A DNA stretch of 64,000 bases, from the NCBI RefSeq assembly GCF_001653565.1, contig NZ_LYPB01000069.1, positions 310,001-374,000 of the forward strand, read 5' to 3'. Position 1 is the first letter of the stretch, and every line of letters begins with the position of its first letter. This document shows positions 34,431-44,567 of this stretch, piece after piece. Made by a program: the position numbers and the translations under genes. The notes under the pieces were generated by a model. That model was not told the origin of the DNA. It did no database searches and worked only from the letters and a program-made list of their open reading frames with translations. This stretch comes from Paenibacillus oryzisoli. GTDB taxonomy: Bacteria; Bacillota; Bacilli; Paenibacillales; NBRC-103111.

Positions 34431-37073
34431 TTACTTTGGCATTGCACACTGGAATTCGTATTCGCCAGAACCAATTCGATATGACTTCTGCCCATCCTGC
34501 TTCGCAGCTGGAATACCGTCCATTTGACACTGATCACCAGGCAGGTAAACCGTTGCCGACGTATTAGCGGGCAGGCTCACTTTCAAGTGGAACTGGCCAC
34601 TGTCCGACACCTGCCATGCAATGGCAATAGTGCCGTACAAAGATTCATACGATGCAGTCACATGCGTTAATTCACCACCTGGCTGAGGCTTGATCACTGA
34701 ATGCCTGAACCCTCCTTCTACCATGTCCGTATCGATACCAGCCATGTAGCGGAACATCCATTCCCCAACAGAACCTAACGAATAGTGGTTAAATGAATTC
34801 ATTTGCGGGGTTTGGAAGCCCTGCTCTTCGGTCCAACCATCCCAGCGCTCCCAGATGGTCGTGGCTCCGTGCTTGATGGAATACATCCACGATGGGAACG
34901 CCTCTTGGGTTAAGAGCTTATAGGCGACGTCGAGTCGGCCATGCTCCGTCAACGCAGGCAATAAATAACCGACGCCAAGGAATCCGGTCGATAAGCGGTC
35001 TCCCCGTTGATGAATGTCGGCCACCAGATGATCGACCGCTTGATCGCGTAACGTGTCTGTGAGCAGTCCGAATTGGAGCGCAAGCACGTAGACGGTTTGC
35101 GTGCCGCCGTGAATGCGTCCATCTTCATTCACGAACGCTTTGCGAAATGCTAGAGCAATATCTTCGAATAGCGAACCGTACTTTGCAGCATCCTCCGACT
35201 TGCCCAGAACGTGGGCGATTTGTGCAAGCAATTTCGTGCTGTAAGCGAAATACGCGGTTGCCAGCACTTCATTCGGCGTGTCCGCCTCTATGGACAACCA
35301 GTCCCCATAGTTCGCATAATTCGGACGGACCAAATCGGTGGTGTTCGCCTTTAAATAATGAACCCAACGGACCATCGCTTCATAATGCGTTGCCAAAATG
35401 CGCGTATCTCCATACATCAGGTACAGGGTCCATGGAATAACGACTCCCGCATCGCCCCAACCGGCATTATCTGGTGCGAACCAATTCAATCTGGTGTTCC
35501 ACATTTTATGACGAATCCAACCCGCATCCGGCGCTACATCAGTGAAGGCTCCGGATGGCTGCTGACTATCCACCATATCCCACATGAATTTCGAAAAGAA
35601 TCGAGAAACATCCATATTATAAGCAGCCGTCCGTGCAAAAATCTGGGCATCGCCCGTCCAGCCCAGTCGCTCATCCCGCTGTGGACAATCCGTCGGCACA
35701 GACAGGAAGTTGCCGCGCTGTCCCCATGTGATGTTGGCATACAGCTTGTTGACCCTTTCATCAGACGTCTCGAGCTTGCCCGCAACAGGGGTATCGGAAT
35801 GAACCACCTTCCCCACAATGCTGTCCAGATCCGGCACCCCCGGATATCCAATCAATTCCACGTAGCGGAAGCCGTGGAACGTAAAGCGCGGCTCATAAAC
35901 CTCAACATCCTTGCCTTTCAATATATAATTCTCTTGCTGCACGGCTACACGCAAATTATCCAAGTACATCGTGCCGTCCGGATTCAGCATCTCTGCGTGA
36001 CTGACGGTTACTTTCTTTCCGCGCTCACCTTTGACCCGAAGCTCTGTCCAGCCTACCATATTTTGCCCCATATCATAAATATAAGTTCCTGCTGCTGTTT
36101 GCCTTACAGTGAGTGGACGCATCGTTTCGGTAATTCGGATGGGCGGCTCCACAGCAGCAACGAGAAGACCATTATAACCTGGACGCACATCCGGCGACTC
36201 CCAATCCGCATCATCATAGTAAGGACTATCCCATTCTTCTTTTTCCAAGCGTGCATCATAAGTTTCCCCTAGAATCATATCCGAATATACAATCGGACCA
36301 CGAGATGTCTTCCAACTGGCATCCGTCAGGACGGAATCGCGAGTTCCGTCCGCATAATCGATATGAACCTGCATAAGGAAAAAGGGCCTCTCACCATACA
36401 CTTTGTTACCCAGAAATCCTACCGTTCCTGCATACCAACCGTCCCCGAGTATAACACCAAAGGCATTATCGCCTGGATGGATGTGCTCAGTAAGATCGAA
36501 AGTAGTCACTTGAACACGCGTATCATAATCCGTCCATCCTGGCGCAAAGTGGGCGCTGATTGGCGCTCCGTTCACTCTTAGCTCAAAAACACCAAGTGCT
36601 GTCGCATAAGCAGTAACGCGTCGTACACCAACCTTAACCGTAAAACCTTTGCGAAAAAAGGGTGAAGGCTGCATATGCAGATCAGACTCCGACTTGCGCC
36701 CAATCCACAGCGCTTTCCATTCATCTCTGGAGAGAAGTCCCATCGTCCAGAGGGCCGGATCACTCCAATCCGAAGCTATATCCGCAGCCCCCCATACACG
36801 AACCTTCCAATAATAGCAACCCTCTGTTTCCAAGGGTTCTCCCGCGTACTCAATATGAGTGGATTGATCCGACTGCACTTTACCCGAATCCCATGCATCG
36901 CCAATATCCTTATTCAACTGTTCCTCCGAACGAGCAACCAGCACCTGATAGGCAATCTGCACAGCTGAACGCTCGTCTGAAGCCAGCTTCCAAAAAAGTC
37001 TAGGCTTGCGCTCATCCAGCCCCAACGGGTTGTGCATATATTCTGTTCTGCAAGATGTTACCCGAAGTGTCAT
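34431..37073 (-). CDS. GH78 alpha-L-rhamnosidase
   Basis: Protein of 880 residues with the family 78 order: N-terminal Ig-like and beta-sandwich domains (to about 430), (alpha/alpha)6 barrel, C-terminal beta-sandwich. Catalytic motifs are intact: PTDCPQRDERLGWTGDAQIF with the acidic pair at 477-478 and TTIWERWDGW with Glu742. It releases terminal L-rhamnose from plant glycans such as rhamnogalacturonan side chains or flavonoid glycosides. No signal peptide, so it acts on imported material. ATG at 37073 follows AAGGGGG; the frame continues upstream to 37118 but has no ribosome site there. It is the first gene of the locus and has a cre-overlapped promoter. Confidence 0.95.
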   Translation of the reverse strand: MTLRVTSCRTEYMHNPLGLDERKPRLFWKLASDERSAVQIAYQVLVARSEEQLNKDIGDAWDSGKVQSDQSTHIEYAGEPLETEGCYYWKVRVWGAADIASDWSDPALWTMGLLSRDEWKALWIGRKSESDLHMQPSPFFRKGFTVKVGVRRVTAYATALGVFELRVNGAPISAHFAPGWTDYDTRVQVTTFDLTEHIHPGDNAFGVILGDGWYAGTVGFLGNKVYGERPFFLMQVHIDYADGTRDSVLTDASWKTSRGPIVYSDMILGETYDARLEKEEWDSPYYDDADWESPDVRPGYNGLLVAAVEPPIRITETMRPLTVRQTAAGTYIYDMGQNMVGWTELRVKGERGKKVTVSHAEMLNPDGTMYLDNLRVAVQQENYILKGKDVEVYEPRFTFHGFRYVELIGYPGVPDLDSIVGKVVHSDTPVAGKLETSDERVNKLYANITWGQRGNFLSVPTDCPQRDERLGWTGDAQIFARTAAYNMDVSRFFSKFMWDMVDSQQPSGAFTDVAPDAGWIRHKMWNTRLNWFAPDNAGWGDAGVVIPWTLYLMYGDTRILATHYEAMVRWVHYLKANTTDLVRPNYANYGDWLSIEADTPNEVLATAYFAYSTKLLAQIAHVLGKSEDAAKYGSLFEDIALAFRKAFVNEDGRIHGGTQTVYVLALQFGLLTDTLRDQAVDHLVADIHQRGDRLSTGFLGVGYLLPALTEHGRLDVAYKLLTQEAFPSWMYSIKHGATTIWERWDGWTEEQGFQTPQMNSFNHYSLGSVGEWMFRYMAGIDTDMVEGGFRHSVIKPQPGGELTHVTASYESLYGTIAIAWQVSDSGQFHLKVSLPANTSATVYLPGDQCQMDGIPAAKQDGQKSYRIGSGEYEFQCAMPK

Positions 37074-37239
37074 GGGTAATCCCCCTTTTCGTATGAATGT
37101 TAGCTTCTCTTTTAACAAGAAAAAACCTTTAATTTAAGCGCTATCTAAGTTCCGTTTCACTTTCCAAAACTTGCAAATTCGCCCAATCCGGTATCGCTTC
37201 TACAACTGGTTTATACATCTCATACCCCCAGCATCTAAT

Positions 37240-37268
37240 TTAATAGTAATCGCTTTCAATATTGCCAA
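37240..37268 (-). promoter_or_regulatory. Promoter with cre in the spacer
   Basis: On the minus strand TTGGCA (37263-37268), 17-base spacer, TATTAA (37240-37245). The cre box TTGAAAGCGATTACT (37245-37259) matches the CcpA consensus fully and fills the spacer, so CcpA binding would block RNA polymerase. It lies about 165 bases before the rhamnosidase start. Confidence 0.6.
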
Positions 37269-37570
37269 TTTGAAGACAGCCGATCGTGCTCGGCTCTTAC
37301 TATTAGCATAGAAAAAAAGAGGGATCCGGACAATCGATAAATCCGACCTCTAATGTTGATCATTCTGATATCAACGAAAGTATTACATTCTCTTTTATCC
37401 AGATTACTCACAAAAAGCCCCTATTATCTGATGCCAAATGAATGAAGTCTGTGATTCGTTACTTTAAAGAACGTCACAATGCTCCACCGCATGCCATAAA
37501 TGCGCACAATTTCGCTCGTTTCTATAATACTACTCCCTCAATAGTCGAGACTTCCTATTTGATATAAGAC

Positions 37571-37620
37571 AAGGGCTATCCCCTAAGCAGTTAATTTTAC
37601 CGCTTTAAGGATAACCCTTA
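37571..37620 (-). terminator. Imperfect hairpin after the SLH protein gene
   Basis: AAGGG-TATCC...AAGC on the left pairs with GCTT...GGATA-CCCTT on the right, 42 bases beyond the stop of the SLH gene. On the minus strand it is followed by the moderately U-rich TGTCTTAT. A probable but imperfect terminator. Confidence 0.55.
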
Positions 37621-37661
37621 TTATTTACATCTAAAGTCAGTTTGGGTTGACGATTTTTACT

Positions 37662-40600
37662 TTACTTGCTCTTTTGAGCCAGCATGTTCAGCAGAACCGT
37701 TACGGCCTCTGCTCTTGTTGCATGGTCCCCGGGGGCAAATTGGTTGTCGCCTTTCCCTTGCATGATGCTTGCTTGCTTTACATAAGCAACCGCAGCTTTT
37801 CCCCACGTTGGAATGTCCTTATCGTCTGCAAAGCTAGTTGCTGTGGCATTCGCTTCGCTATATTTACCCAAAGCACCCGCAATCATCGCTGCCATCTCTG
37901 CACGTGTAATTTCCCCAGTTGGACGGAAAGTACCGTCATCATAGCCATTAATAATGCCAGCTTGTACCGCTTGCGCGACAGCTTTCTGCGCCCAGCTTCC
38001 GATCTTCGCTGAATCTGTGAACGTCAGCGCCGCTCCCGCTGCTTGCGGCTTCAACGCATTCATCAGCATGACGGCAAATTCCGCACGAGTCACGGTTTTG
38101 TCCGGCTTAAACGTGCCGTCCTCATAACCTGTGACGATTCCGCTGCTTACCGCTTGCTTGATGCTTGCCTTCGCCCAGTGTTCGGAGATATCGCTAAGGT
38201 TAATCGTTGGTTTTGTGTCTGGTGCTGGCGCACTTGCCGCTTGCCCTACAATCATTACCGCATATTTTGTAAAGTGGGTTACTTCTGCGGTAATCTGATT
38301 ACCGCTAACAACACCGCCAACTTCCACCCATTTCTTCTGTACTTCATCATAATAGAACACGGCTGCTCTTCGATCACCGCTCAATTTTGTCGAATCAAAC
38401 TTAAAAGTCAGTGTTACCGGTTTACTGAAGTTCTCTGAGAAATTTTTCAGAATCTCGAAGATCGGACTAGCCAGAACGTCTTCATCCGTTAGAAGAACTT
38501 GAGTTCCAGTAAATTTTTCAATCGTTAATTTCAGTTCCTTGTCCGTTGCATTTGCCGGAATATCTATTGTAATTGCATCTCCCAAACTAACCTCACCCGT
38601 TTTGCCTGCGGGAAGCGATAATTCACCATTCTCAGAGATAACTTTGCTGTCATCTGGTGGTGTTGGGATGCCACCTCCACCTCCACCTCCACCTCCACTG
38701 CCAGCACCGTCACCGCTACCGCCATCAGGGCTGGCTGTCCACTGCGCGAACAGCGTCACATTCGCCGCTGCCATGCCGAACGTTGCATTTGCCCCATAGG
38801 GTGTTCCTGTTCCGTTGGCCGCCGTGTTCCAACCTGCGAAGGTGTGGCCCGTCTTCACCATGCTTCCCGTGTTTCCGAGTACGGTTACCGTTGCATTTTG
38901 CTCGTACGAATTGCTATCCGTTGGCACGTTTCCTCCCGTGCTGCCATTACCGTTGTACGTTACGGTGTATGTCGGATTGGGAGTCCACTGCGCGTATAGC
39001 GTCACATTCGCCGCTCCCATGCCGAACGTTGCATTTGCCGCATAGGGTGTTCCTGTTCCGTTGGCCGCCGTGTTCCAACCTGCGAAGGTGTGGCCCGTCT
39101 TCACCATGCTTCCCGTGTTTCCGAGTACGGTTACCGTTGCATTTTGCTCGTACGAATTGCTATCCGTTGGCACGTTTCCTCCCGTGCTGCCATTACCGTT
39201 GTACGTTACGGTGTATGTCGGATTGGGCGTCCACTGCGCGTATAGCGTCACGTTCGCCGCTCCCATGCCGAACGTTGCATTTGCCGCATAGGGTGTTCCT
39301 GTTCCGTTGGCCGCCTTGTTCCAACCTGCAAAGGTGTGGCCCGTCTTCACCATGCTTCCCGTGTTTCCGAGTACGGTTACCGTTGCATTTTGCGCGTACG
39401 GATTGCTATCCGTTGGCACGGTTCCTCCCGTACTGCCATTGCCGTTGTACGTTACGGAGTATGTCGGGTTGGGCGTCCACTGCGCGTACAGCGTCACATT
39501 CGCCGCTCCCATGCCGAACGTTGCATTAGCCGCATAGGGTGTTCCTGTTCCGTTAGCCGCCGTGTTCCAACCTGCGAACGTGTTGCCCGTCTTCACCATG
39601 CTTCCCGTATTTCCTAATACGGTTACCGTTGCATTTTGCTCGTACGAATTGCTATCCGTTGGCACGGTTCCTCCCGTGCTGCCATTGCCGTTGTACGCTA
39701 CGGTGTATGTCGGGTTGGGCGTCCACTGCGCGTACAGCGTCACGTTCGCCGCTCCCATGCCGAACGTTGCATTTGACGCATAGGGTGTTCCTGTTCCGTT
39801 GGCCGCCGTGTTCCAACCTGCGAACGTGTTGCCCGTCTTCACCATGCTTCCCGTGTTTCCTATTACGGTTACCGTTGCATTTTGCTCGTACGGATTGCTA
39901 TCCGTTGGCACGGTTCCTCCCGTACTGCCATTGCCGTTGTACGTTACGGTGTATGTCGGATTGGGAGTCCACTGCGCGTATAGCGTCACGTTCACCGCTC
40001 CCATGCCGAACGTTGCATTCGCCGCATAGGGTGTTCCTGTTCCGTTAGCCGCCGTGTTCCAACCTGCGAACGTGTTGCCCGTCTTCACCAAGCTTCCGGT
40101 GTTTCCTAATACGGTTACCGTTGCAATTTGCTCGTACGAATTACTATCCGTTGGCTCGGTTCCTCCCGTGCTGCCATTGCCGCTGTACGTTACGGTGTAT
40201 GTCGGGTTGGCCGTCCACTGCGCGTATAGCGTCACGTTCGCCGCTCCCATGCCGAACGTTGCATTCGCCGCATATGGTGTTCCTGTTCCGTTTGCCGCCG
40301 TGTTCCAACCTGCGAACGTGTTGCCCGTCTTCACCAAGCTTCCCGTGTTTCCTAATACGGTTACCGTTGCATTTTGCGCGTACGAATTGCTATCCGTTGG
40401 CACGGTTCCTCCCGTGCTGCCATTGCCGTTGTACGTTACGGTGTATGTCGGGTTGGCCGACCACTGCGCGTACAGCGTCACATTCGCCGCTCCCATGCCG
40501 AACGTTGCATTTGCCGCATATGGTGTTCCACTTCCGTTTGCCGCCGTGTTCCAACCTGAGAATGTGTGGCCCGTCTTCAACAAGCTTCCCGTGTTTCCTA

Positions 40601-41921
40601 ATACAGTTACCATTGCATTTTGCGCGTAAGAATTGCTATCCGTTGGCACGGTTCCTCCCGTGCTGCCATTGCCGTTGTACGTTACGGTGTATGTCGGGTT
40701 GGCCGTCCACTGCGCGTACAGCGTCACGTTCGCCGCTCCCATGCCGAACGTTGCATTCGCCGTATAGGGTGTTCCTGTTCCGTTAGCCGCCGTGTTCCAA
40801 CCTGCGAACGTGTTGCCCGTCTTCACCAAGCTTCCCGTGTTTCCGAGTACGGTTACCGTTGCATTTTGCTCGTACGAATTGCTATCCGTTGGCACGGTTC
40901 CTCCCGTACTGCCATTGCCGTTGTACGTTACGGTGTATGTCGGGAGATCCATGTTTTTAAATATGGCTCCATTGTTTCCTACCGCGATAAACGTGCCGTT
41001 ACCGTAGGCGACGCCATTAAGAGAACCGTACGTACCCGCATAGCTTTTCGTCCAATTCACTAAGTCACTGGAGGTATAGATATTATTAACTGGCCCCACC
41101 CCCACATACGTACCATTGCCGTAGGAGACACTATGAAGGACACCAGTATGGGCCTGCACACATTCCACGCAGATAACGCCGGACGTGGTGATCATACTCC
41201 AGCTCACTCCGTCATCGGAGGTCAATATCTTAGTTCCGTCTTCTGCCCAGGAAACAAACTTTCCATTTAGATATTTAACGCCTTGAAGATCAACCGCAGT
41301 ACCCGAATTTCGGCTCGTCCAGCTCACTCCGTCATTGGAGGTCAGTATCGTTCCATATTGCCCCACCACCACAAACTTTTCGTTGCCGTAGGTGACGCCA
41401 TTGAGTATTGACGTGGTGGTTACATTGCGATTCGTCCATAAGTCAGGCGTCTCAATCGTCGTAGATGTGTATATCGCTCCTTTTCTTACATCTATTTTGT
41501 TCCCTACCGCCACATACAGGCCTTTGCCGTAGCTAACGCCCCAAAGCGATAAATAATAATTGAGGGTATAACCCGTTTTCCAGTTCACTCCGTCACTAGA
41601 GGACGATGCATTCCCAGTTCTACTCACAACCACATACTTGCCGTTATCGCAACTGATACTAGAAAGCCCGTTTGTAGTTTGCGGATCGAAAATCGTCCAA
41701 CTCGTTCCGTCACTCGAGGTTAAGATGGATCCATCATCAGTCACCGCCATAAACTTGCCGTTACCGTAGCAGACGTCCTGATTACTGGTACGAAGGGTAT
41801 CAGATTTCCGATTAACCCAACTATCCGTAGAAGCAGCATTAGCAAAAGTAGGGGTCATCCCCAATAGAATAATTAATGCCATTAGTAAAGAAATCCAACG
41901 TTTGTTCATAAATTGTTTCAC
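37662..41921 (-). CDS. S-layer-anchored surface protein: propeller + nine InlB-type repeats + SLH
   Basis: Secreted protein of 1419 residues. Order: signal peptide (to about 30, FANAA); residues 35-330 with repeated GNGKFMAVTDDGSILTSSDG-like blades of a BNR/sialidase-like beta-propeller; nine 82-residue repeats of the Listeria-Bacteroides (Flg_new/InlB B-repeat) type, each TYTVTYNGNGSTGG...GWNTAANGTG...LYAQW; a glycine-rich linker (GSGDGAGSGGGGGGGGG) and a ZU5-like domain; three SLH domains at the end (TRAEFAVML, TRAEMAAMI, TRAEAVTVL) that bind cell-wall pyruvylated polymer. No catalytic site is seen; it looks like an adhesin or binding protein held off the wall by the repeat stalk. The start is uncertain: GTG at 41921 (three bases after AAAGG) or ATG at 41909. 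Confidence 0.9.
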   Translation of the reverse strand: MKQFMNKRWISLLMALIILLGMTPTFANAASTDSWVNRKSDTLRTSNQDVCYGNGKFMAVTDDGSILTSSDGTSWTIFDPQTTNGLSSISCDNGKYVVVSRTGNASSSSDGVNWKTGYTLNYYLSLWGVSYGKGLYVAVGNKIDVRKGAIYTSTTIETPDLWTNRNVTTTSILNGVTYGNEKFVVVGQYGTILTSNDGVSWTSRNSGTAVDLQGVKYLNGKFVSWAEDGTKILTSDDGVSWSMITTSGVICVECVQAHTGVLHSVSYGNGTYVGVGPVNNIYTSSDLVNWTKSYAGTYGSLNGVAYGNGTFIAVGNNGAIFKNMDLPTYTVTYNGNGSTGGTVPTDSNSYEQNATVTVLGNTGSLVKTGNTFAGWNTAANGTGTPYTANATFGMGAANVTLYAQWTANPTYTVTYNGNGSTGGTVPTDSNSYAQNAMVTVLGNTGSLLKTGHTFSGWNTAANGSGTPYAANATFGMGAANVTLYAQWSANPTYTVTYNGNGSTGGTVPTDSNSYAQNATVTVLGNTGSLVKTGNTFAGWNTAANGTGTPYAANATFGMGAANVTLYAQWTANPTYTVTYSGNGSTGGTEPTDSNSYEQIATVTVLGNTGSLVKTGNTFAGWNTAANGTGTPYAANATFGMGAVNVTLYAQWTPNPTYTVTYNGNGSTGGTVPTDSNPYEQNATVTVIGNTGSMVKTGNTFAGWNTAANGTGTPYASNATFGMGAANVTLYAQWTPNPTYTVAYNGNGSTGGTVPTDSNSYEQNATVTVLGNTGSMVKTGNTFAGWNTAANGTGTPYAANATFGMGAANVTLYAQWTPNPTYSVTYNGNGSTGGTVPTDSNPYAQNATVTVLGNTGSMVKTGHTFAGWNKAANGTGTPYAANATFGMGAANVTLYAQWTPNPTYTVTYNGNGSTGGNVPTDSNSYEQNATVTVLGNTGSMVKTGHTFAGWNTAANGTGTPYAANATFGMGAANVTLYAQWTPNPTYTVTYNGNGSTGGNVPTDSNSYEQNATVTVLGNTGSMVKTGHTFAGWNTAANGTGTPYGANATFGMAAANVTLFAQWTASPDGGSGDGAGSGGGGGGGGGIPTPPDDSKVISENGELSLPAGKTGEVSLGDAITIDIPANATDKELKLTIEKFTGTQVLLTDEDVLASPIFEILKNFSENFSKPVTLTFKFDSTKLSGDRRAAVFYYDEVQKKWVEVGGVVSGNQITAEVTHFTKYAVMIVGQAASAPAPDTKPTINLSDISEHWAKASIKQAVSSGIVTGYEDGTFKPDKTVTRAEFAVMLMNALKPQAAGAALTFTDSAKIGSWAQKAVAQAVQAGIINGYDDGTFRPTGEITRAEMAAMIAGALGKYSEANATATSFADDKDIPTWGKAAVAYVKQASIMQGKGDNQFAPGDHATRAEAVTVLLNMLAQKSK
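38727..40940 (-). repeat. Nine tandem 246-base repeats inside the SLH protein gene
   Basis: Exactly nine in-frame units of 246 bases (82 codons) fill 2214 bases. The units differ at only a few positions each (for example GTVPTDSNSYEQ / GNVPTDSNSYEQ, SLVKTGNTF / SMVKTGHTF), which points to recent expansion or ongoing gene conversion. Copy number may vary between strains, and the block is prone to assembly collapse. Confidence 0.97.
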
Positions 41922-41979
41922 TCACCTTTGTCTAGACTCGACATTCTCCTCTACTATAAATTAAAATAAACAAAATAGA

Positions 41980-42006
41980 ACCTACCCGCCTGGGGTAGGT
42001 TTTTTA
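41980..42006. terminator. Intrinsic terminator after the MalT-like gene
   Basis: ACCTACCC / GGGTAGGT with a 5-base loop, followed by TTTTTT on the plus strand; on the minus strand it is followed by TTCTATTTTG. It lies 30 bases past the end of the MalT-like gene and would limit read-through into the SLH gene. Confidence 0.8.
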
Positions 42007-42035
42007 AAAACAGGATATGCATTTTAACCAAGTCT

Positions 42036-44567
42036 CTATAATTGCTTTGCAAGTTCCAGTGCTTGTTTACGATTGTTTATTCCAAGCTTCGTGTAGATGT
42101 TTTTAATATGAAATTTCACGGTATCTACCGTAATATGCAGACGCTCAGCAATTTCCTTGTTCATCAATCTATCCATGAGTAGCAGCAAAATTTTAAATTC
42201 CTGCCCTGTAAGTTTTCCTTTCGGTGATTGATCATCCTCTGGGGTACCATTCATAGCACGCAACAGTTGCTTTACATAGAAACCCGAAGAAAAATTACTA
42301 TCTTGCTGAACCATTGAATAAGCGTTAAGCATCTCCGCCATTACAGAACCTTCGTCAATAAAACTACGAATATATCCATCTGGCTTGGCCAAATCCAAAG
42401 CAGTGCCCAATTGATTGAGCGCAGCCTCCGTTTGACCCGAATGCCATAGCGTCACACTTTGCACAATTAATACTTTTGTGTGATCACGGAGACAGTCTCC
42501 CTTGCACACCAAGAGGTATAATTTTTCCAACAGGTTCAGCGCTTCTTCTATTCGTTCGCACGCCGCAAGCACTCTAGCCAAAATCAGATGCTCTGCCAAT
42601 AGATTCAATGAAACCTCATCCGTATGCGCAAGACCGCACCTTTGCAACCAATCAAGCGCATCTTGGAGCGAGCCTTGCCGCAAAGATAGATAAGCTTGTT
42701 CCGTTTCGATTTTCACAACAAATAAATCATTATCGGGTGAATCAATTTTCGACTTCAATTGCACCAATAGTTCGAACGCTCGCTTTGGGTTTCCTTTGGC
42801 TTGCTCAATCCGCGATGCAGCGATGCCCAATTGGATCGTAATTCGCGCAAGAGGCTGATGGTCTTTGCGCCGCAATGACTGACCGAGGTAAAATTCTGCC
42901 TCCTCCAACCGATTCCACTCATACAGCAAATGGATATATGCCAAGTAAAAATATCCAATAAAAGGATAATTCTTTTTATGCTCCCATACTTTAATCCATT
43001 TCAAAATGAAGTCTTCCGCCGCATACAGATCTTTGATTAAAGTTAATTGATCATAATTCCTACTATACCCTTCATACCGGTTTACCCCCATCACCTGAAA
43101 GTAGCTTCCTTCCGGCATATATCGTTCTGTAAGGGCCAAATACTCCGATGCTCGCACAAAGTCATTTTGGATATAAGAGGCCATACCGCAATAGAAATAG
43201 ATATTCCCCATAACCATGTTCCAGTCTACATCGGGTAATTTCCCTTGCAGTGCTTCAAACCGGACTTTGGTTTGCTCCATTCTCTGAATAGCGGCTTCCC
43301 TTTTACCTCCTAGCAGCATTACGGCTATATAAAATATTTCGATCATAGGCTTCTCCGCAAAGGAACTTTCAGGTAAAACAGTAATCCACCTCATCAACGC
43401 AGCACTCTTCGATTGCATTAACGCAGGGGGATTTTTCTCGATCAACCGAATAACATCCATAAACTGTTGGCCTTCTAAATAATGCTCCACCGCTTCTTCA
43501 TCAAACCCATGCTTTTCCAACCAATTCGCCGCGCGGATGTGCACTTGAATCCATTTGTCCGAATCCGTTCTGGACCCTAGCTGTCGCAAGAAATCGGAAA
43601 GCAAATGGTGATATCGATACCAATTCCGCCCCTCGTCTAAGGGTATAATGAATAAATTCAGCTGCTCCAGTCTCTCTAATTGCTCTTGACTGTTCATTTG
43701 ACCCGTTACTGCTTGGCATAAAGAATGGTTCATTCTACTTAAAATGGACGTTTCCAATAAAAAGGACCGTATTGTTTCCGATTGATGCAGGAACACTTCT
43801 TCCAGTAAATAATCGGATATATGATGTTGTTGACCCGTAAATTTCTGGATGGATTGGGTTATATTCGTACTGCGTTTCAGAGAGATTGCCGCCAGCTGCA
43901 ATCCACTGATCCAACCCTCAGTTTGATGGAGCAGCTCGGTTACTTGCCCTTTCGTTAGCGATAAATCCGTCGTATCCCGAAAAAATACAAACCCCTCATC
44001 CAGTTCAAAGCGCAAATCCTGCATTGAGATATCATACAATTCACCCTTCGCGAGAAGTCTGGTAGTAGGAATCGGCAAATCGGTACGGCTGGCGATATAA
44101 AGATGAATATGTGGTGGTAAATGTTCTAGTAAGTAGCTCAATGAATGGTGAATCTCGGGAAGTTCAATGAAATGATAATCGTCGAGTATGATTACCAGTT
44201 CGCAGGTTATATGATTCAGTTCATTCAAGAGTTCCTTAATCATAGGCTCAGAAGATCCCGAAGGCCCTTTTTCAAGGAAAATCCCAATCGTTTGGCCAAA
44301 GTTAGGAACTCTCTCCTGAATAGAGGCCGTTACGCAACTCCAAAATGAAGTCCAATCATTATCATGCTGATCTAAAGAGACCCACGCAGCAAGCGCGCTG
44401 CATTGTTTCACCCATTCACATAAAGCTGTTGTCTTTCCATAGCCAGCCTGTGCGGAAACAAGCATCAGCTTGGTTTTCATCCCTTCATTAAGCTTGCGTA
44501 TCAGCTTCGGACGGGATACCATCGTATTTCGTATATGGGGGATCTGAAATTTTGCACTTACAATCAC
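42036..44567 (-). CDS. MalT-like LuxR-family transcription regulator (LAL/STAND)
   Basis: Large regulator of 843 residues: N-terminal ATPase with Walker A SAQAGYGKTTAL (about 38-49) and Walker B ELVIILDDYHFI, a winged-helix and TPR-like helical middle (AEHLILARVLAACERIEEALNLLEKL), and a C-terminal LuxR helix-turn-helix (LTGQEFKILLLLMDRLMNKEIAERLHITVDTVKFHIKNIYTKL). Proteins of this kind oligomerise with ATP and an inducer to activate transcription. The start is GTG at 44567, eight bases after GGAGG; the GTG at 44582 lies within the ribosome site. It is directly upstream of the SLH surface protein on the same strand, so that gene is a likely target. The inducer cannot be told. Confidence 0.9.
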   Translation of the reverse strand: MIVSAKFQIPHIRNTMVSRPKLIRKLNEGMKTKLMLVSAQAGYGKTTALCEWVKQCSALAAWVSLDQHDNDWTSFWSCVTASIQERVPNFGQTIGIFLEKGPSGSSEPMIKELLNELNHITCELVIILDDYHFIELPEIHHSLSYLLEHLPPHIHLYIASRTDLPIPTTRLLAKGELYDISMQDLRFELDEGFVFFRDTTDLSLTKGQVTELLHQTEGWISGLQLAAISLKRSTNITQSIQKFTGQQHHISDYLLEEVFLHQSETIRSFLLETSILSRMNHSLCQAVTGQMNSQEQLERLEQLNLFIIPLDEGRNWYRYHHLLSDFLRQLGSRTDSDKWIQVHIRAANWLEKHGFDEEAVEHYLEGQQFMDVIRLIEKNPPALMQSKSAALMRWITVLPESSFAEKPMIEIFYIAVMLLGGKREAAIQRMEQTKVRFEALQGKLPDVDWNMVMGNIYFYCGMASYIQNDFVRASEYLALTERYMPEGSYFQVMGVNRYEGYSRNYDQLTLIKDLYAAEDFILKWIKVWEHKKNYPFIGYFYLAYIHLLYEWNRLEEAEFYLGQSLRRKDHQPLARITIQLGIAASRIEQAKGNPKRAFELLVQLKSKIDSPDNDLFVVKIETEQAYLSLRQGSLQDALDWLQRCGLAHTDEVSLNLLAEHLILARVLAACERIEEALNLLEKLYLLVCKGDCLRDHTKVLIVQSVTLWHSGQTEAALNQLGTALDLAKPDGYIRSFIDEGSVMAEMLNAYSMVQQDSNFSSGFYVKQLLRAMNGTPEDDQSPKGKLTGQEFKILLLLMDRLMNKEIAERLHITVDTVKFHIKNIYTKLGINNRKQALELAKQL

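Larger units (their letters stand above)
37074..37661. other. Intergenic region
   Basis: Contains the rhamnosidase ribosome site and promoter with cre near 37240-37268, then about 300 bases (37270-37570) of AT-rich sequence with no gene or clear signal, then a hairpin near the end of the SLH gene. Confidence 0.6.

Noticed and set aside
35358..36272. 304-codon plus-strand frame
   Set aside because: Antisense to the GH78 gene, whose catalytic motifs are intact on the other strand.
38539..40786. Long plus-strand open frames (up to about 290 codons) across the repeat block
   Set aside because: They are antisense shadows of the nine 246-base repeats, have Arg/Cys/Ser-rich low-complexity products and no ribosome sites.
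38727..40940. CRISPR-like regular repeats
   Set aside because: The unit is 246 bases with no unique spacers and lies fully in frame inside a coding region.
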